DNA from: Thermoplasmata archaeon
GTDB taxonomy: Archaea > Thermoplasmatota > Thermoplasmata > Lutacidiplasmatales > UBA184
Length of the DNA stretch: 8,450 nucleotides
Direction: 5' to 3'
NCBI GenBank assembly: GCA_030040755.1
Contig: JASHTC010000089.1
Location: 1-8,450 of the forward strand
The translations under genes were made by a program, and so were the position numbers. The notes beneath the pieces are model-generated. The model saw only the letters and a list, made by a program, of their open reading frames with translations. It ran no database searches and was not told the origin of the DNA. How positions within the stretch are numbered: the stretch's first letter is position 1; every line of letters starts with the position of its first letter. This document shows positions 6,171 through 8,450 of this stretch, in pieces.

Positions 6171-7211
6171 GTGACGACCGACTTTCGAGTCAGCTCGTGC
6201 TCGCCCCGGGAGATGGACCGGGACGAGTGGGAGGATCTGGCAGATCGTACCCCCATCCCGCCCGGGTCGTTCCAGCACTTCGACTCGTCGTGGGTCGACG
6301 AGCAGCAGGGACTCCGTTCCTTGTTCGTGGCGGTCCGGAGCCGCGAGGGACGGCTGCTCGGTGGAGCGCGAGTCACCATGGAACGCAGGCTCCCGTACCG
6401 GCACTTCGAGATGCTCGGTGGGCCGATGTTCCTACCCGGTTATGAGGACGCAGTCAAGGCCCAAGTGGCGAAGACGTTCAGAGATACGGTGCTCGTGGTC
6501 GACAGCGGGATCGTCCAACCCAGCCCAGGGCACCCGTGGAACCTGGAGGAGTTCGGCTTACACCGCTCGCCGGTGGGGGTCGAGACGGTCATCGTTGACC
6601 TGACCCGCACGGAAGAGGAGCTGTGGCGCGGGGTGGATCACTCCGTGAGGCAGGGTGTCCGGAAGGCAAGGGACCACGGATTGACGGTCCGAGAGGTGAC
6701 CACCGAGAGCGAGATCGACCGGATCTATCCCTTGATCGAGCGATTCGGTCGGCAACGAGATTTCGCGATCATCAGCAAATCCCGTCTCCTGGCGACCCAG
6801 CGGGTCTTCCACCCCTCGGGACGGTCGTACATCCTCGTGTGTGAGGCGGGGTCGAATCCGGCCGGGGTGGCGGTCATTCTGCTGACCAACCAACGAGCGG
6901 AACTGCTGGTGGTAGCCAGCGCCCCCGAGTTCGGCAAGGTGCAGATGGTAAGCCTGCTCGATTGGGAGTCGATGCGATTCTGCAAGGCCCACGGGGCGAC
7001 ATCGTTCGACTTTCTCGGGCTTCCCCCCGCCGGCGGCGGACTCGACGGCCTCCGCCGGTTCAAGCTGAAGTGGGGAGGCAGCATCGTGGGCGGCGAGGAG
7101 TACCTGGAGGGCGTGTTCTTCCGCTTCGCCACCGCTACGGTCCGGCGCTGGCCCAACCTGTTCAGCCCAATCATCATGCAACGAGGGTTCTTCCGCAACG
7201 GAGTCCGCTAA
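6171..7211 (+). CDS. FemAB-like / GNAT-fold (Acetyltransf_6-type) transferase
   Basis: A predicted 346-residue cytoplasmic protein of the FemAB-like double-GNAT superfamily. Bacterial members add amino acids from aminoacyl-tRNA to peptidoglycan precursors, and many relatives in polysaccharide clusters act on unknown substrates. Numbered from the GTG at 6171: the N-terminal strand 'FRVSSCS' and 'DEWEDLADRTP' (4-28); 'PGSFQHFDSSWVDEQQG' (31-47); a first GNAT-like core with 'LGGARVTMERRLPYRHFEMLGGPMF' split around 63-87; 'ELWRGVDHSVRQGVRKARDHG' around 149-170, the basic helix diagnostic of the family; and the C-terminal 'FDFLGLPP' (279-286) plus 'GLRRFKLKWGG' (293-303), also diagnostic. The frame stays open upstream to a GTG at 6111, but that codon precedes the TATA box; ATG at 6213 is a later alternative that would delete the first strand. 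Neighbouring glycosyltransferases suggest modification of a surface glycan or glycolipid. Family is firm; substrate is unknown. Confidence 0.9.
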   Translation: MTTDFRVSSCSPREMDRDEWEDLADRTPIPPGSFQHFDSSWVDEQQGLRSLFVAVRSREGRLLGGARVTMERRLPYRHFEMLGGPMFLPGYEDAVKAQVAKTFRDTVLVVDSGIVQPSPGHPWNLEEFGLHRSPVGVETVIVDLTRTEEELWRGVDHSVRQGVRKARDHGLTVREVTTESEIDRIYPLIERFGRQRDFAIISKSRLLATQRVFHPSGRSYILVCEAGSNPAGVAVILLTNQRAELLVVASAPEFGKVQMVSLLDWESMRFCKAHGATSFDFLGLPPAGGGLDGLRRFKLKWGGSIVGGEEYLEGVFFRFATATVRRWPNLFSPIIMQRGFFRNGVR

Positions 7212-7556
7212 CGACCCGGGCCGGCCCAGAGGGGGTTCCGGGGCCCTCGGCATGAAGGTCCCCGCCCGCGGGGGGGAGCCGTGGACCGGTCGGGAAACGG
7301 CTGGATAGCCCTCCGAGCCGAGGACGGGTTTCAGGGAGGGGGAAGAGCTCGCCGGCATGGGATTTGCTTGCGCGGCCCACGAAGCGGGAGCGTCGCTTGG
7401 AGCGGGCGGCACCCTCTACCTCGTCCAAGGCGCCTCACACTTTGGGCTCGCCGAGAGCCTCTGCGAGGGCGTGGAGGGCGCTCAGCGAACACCCCGAGCC
7501 GCGGGTCCCCGGCCGTTATCAATTTGAGCTCCGGACAGGTTCTACCTTTCCGACGC
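7212..7556. other. Intergenic region, no gene recognised
   Basis: This 345-bp gap follows the FemAB-like gene. It opens with a GC-rich, palindrome-rich stretch (7212-7280, including CCCGGGCCGGCCC) that may form 3' structure but lacks a T-tract. The middle contains open frames on both strands whose translations show no known features and which run into the coding frame of the next gene out of register. The last 45 bp hold the promoter of the gene at 7557. No tRNA or other RNA gene was recognised. Confidence 0.55.
7515..7524 (+). promoter_or_regulatory. TATA-like element for the GT2 gene starting at 7557
   Basis: GTTATCAATT is an A/T-rich island centred about 38 bp before the ATG at 7557. The implied transcript start near 7545 leaves a leader of about 12 nt with no Shine-Dalgarno match, the same geometry as the surface-protein gene. 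This supports both the start codon and a transcription unit separate from the FemAB-like gene. Confidence 0.5.
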
Positions 7557-8450
7557 ATGACCGGGTCGCCCAGAATCAGCGTCATCCTCCTGGCCCTCGA
7601 CCGAAAGATCTACGTCAAAGGCGGGGTCGCGTCGGCCCTGGACCAGACCCTTCCGCGCGACCGATTCGAGATCCTCGTCTACAAGAACTTCCAAGACCCG
7701 GAGATCGACTCGTATCTCGAAGCCAACGGGGTGCGCGCCTTTACGTCCGACCCCTCCTCGAGGCCCCGACCTATGCGAGCGGTATTGAGCGACGCGCGCG
7801 GGGAGATTCTCTGCTTCTTGGACGACGACGACCTGTTCACCCGGGACAAGCTCGCGTTCGTCGAGCGCGTCTTCTCCGAAGACCCCTCCCTCGGCTATTT
7901 CCACAACGGATTCATCGTGGTCGACGAGAACGGTAAGCCGTTCGCCCGCACCCCCTTCGCGCAGTTCGAGGAGCGGGTCTACCTCCGGGCGGAGGATGGA
8001 CGGACCCGGTGGGTCCCGCCCGATGCACTGACGAGTGCGTTGGGATACAACACTAGTTCCATCAGTGTCCGCAGGGATTGGCTCACCCCCTTTCTTGCGT
8101 CGTTCGACCGACGGGAGGCGGAGTGGTCGGATGCGATGCTCCTCTCCTGCGCCCTGGTTTCGGGCTGCGCTCTCCTCGCGGACCCTGCGAAGCTAACGCG
8201 CTACCGATATCACGACAGCTGGGTGAACATTCTCCACTACACGATGGCATCGGCCGGCCAGATTGCCGACGTGGACGCCCAGAACATCGCGGTCTTGAAC
8301 ATGATCGCCGGTATCGCGGCCGGCACCACCTTGGCCCCGGTGGTAGCCGACGGCCTGGAGTACGTTCGGTTCCATCGGAGCCTATTCGCCGACCGCGTGG
8401 ATTGGCGGCCGCGCTTCGGGGACTTCGTCCGCTTCCTGCGTGGCGGCATT
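7557..8450 (+). CDS. Family 2 glycosyltransferase (GT-A fold), 5' part (3' end outside window)
   Basis: An inverting GT-A type glycosyltransferase transferring a sugar from a nucleotide donor in the cytoplasm. I translated the frame by hand: 298 codons from ATG 7557 to the last base, without a stop, so the gene continues beyond the window. The N-terminal strand 'RISVILLALDR' (6-16) replaces the usual 'VSVVIPTYNR', and 'VASALDQTLPRDRFEILVYKN' around 24-44 is the standard first helix and second strand. 'RAVLSDARGEILCFLDDDDLF' around 74-94 contains the metal-binding acidic cluster D89-D92. 'LGYNTSSISVRRDWL' (162-176) and 'REAEWSDAMLL' (186-196, with D192 as candidate catalytic acid) follow, then 'RYRYHDSWVN' (215-224). 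Residues past about 225 resemble the poorly conserved C-terminal extension of GT2 proteins. ATG 7557 is favoured by the TATA-like element at 7515-7524. Donor and acceptor are unknown. Confidence 0.93.
   Translation, partial: MTGSPRISVILLALDRKIYVKGGVASALDQTLPRDRFEILVYKNFQDPEIDSYLEANGVRAFTSDPSSRPRPMRAVLSDARGEILCFLDDDDLFTRDKLAFVERVFSEDPSLGYFHNGFIVVDENGKPFARTPFAQFEERVYLRAEDGRTRWVPPDALTSALGYNTSSISVRRDWLTPFLASFDRREAEWSDAMLLSCALVSGCALLADPAKLTRYRYHDSWVNILHYTMASAGQIADVDAQNIAVLNMIAGIAAGTTLAPVVADGLEYVRFHRSLFADRVDWRPRFGDFVRFLRGGI

Noticed and set aside
6558..7412. 284-codon minus-strand frame opposite the FemAB-like gene
   Set aside because: Lies over a gene with unmistakable family motifs; its own translation shows nothing recognisable.
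7364..7936. 190-codon + strand frame overlapping the start of the GT2 gene
   Set aside because: Its second half is an out-of-register reading of the GT2 gene, and the first half shows no similarity or promoter support.
1..8450. Mobile element, CRISPR, toxin-antitoxin or defence system
   Set aside because: No transposase, integrase, regularly spaced repeats, nuclease or small paired genes were visible; all coding capacity is explained by glycan and surface functions.

Overview
The window looks like a stretch of GC-rich archaeal genome, most likely from an uncultivated relative of the Thermoplasmata. Three observations point that way. Short A/T-rich TATA-like elements sit 35 to 51 bp upstream of four gene starts. 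Three of those four genes lack an obvious Shine-Dalgarno site. The large surface protein carries, before its C-terminal membrane anchor, a domain of the type 'Y-x-V-x-F-T-E-x-G-L-x-x-G-T-x-W-x-V-x-L', which I associate with secreted proteins of Thermoplasmata. The phylum call is an inference and was not tested by any search.

Layout from left to right: (1) the 3' part of a GT-B (GT4-type) glycosyltransferase on the + strand (1-795, cut at the left edge); (2) a 441-bp convergent gap with GC-rich hairpins and no T-tract; (3) a complete GT4-type glycosyltransferase on the - strand (1237-2466); (4) a 1010-residue exported beta-helix surface protein on the - strand (2754-5786); (5) a 384-bp divergent promoter region, locally A/T-rich near 5815-5895; (6) a FemAB/GNAT-fold acyl- or aminoacyltransferase-like protein on the + strand (about 6171-7211); (7) a 345-bp gap ending in a TATA-like element; (8) the 5' part of a GT-A family 2 glycosyltransferase (7557-8450, cut at the right edge and with an open frame throughout).

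Together this reads as a cell-surface glycan locus: three glycosyltransferases and one FemAB-like transferase surround a membrane-anchored extracellular protein with about 25 N-glycosylation sequons. A plausible but unproven reading is that the enzymes build or decorate a surface glycan and the beta-helix protein is a glycosylated envelope component or adhesin. The genes appear to be mostly individual transcription units with their own promoters, not one operon. I found no tRNA, rRNA, CRISPR array, transposase or phage gene, and no defence system.
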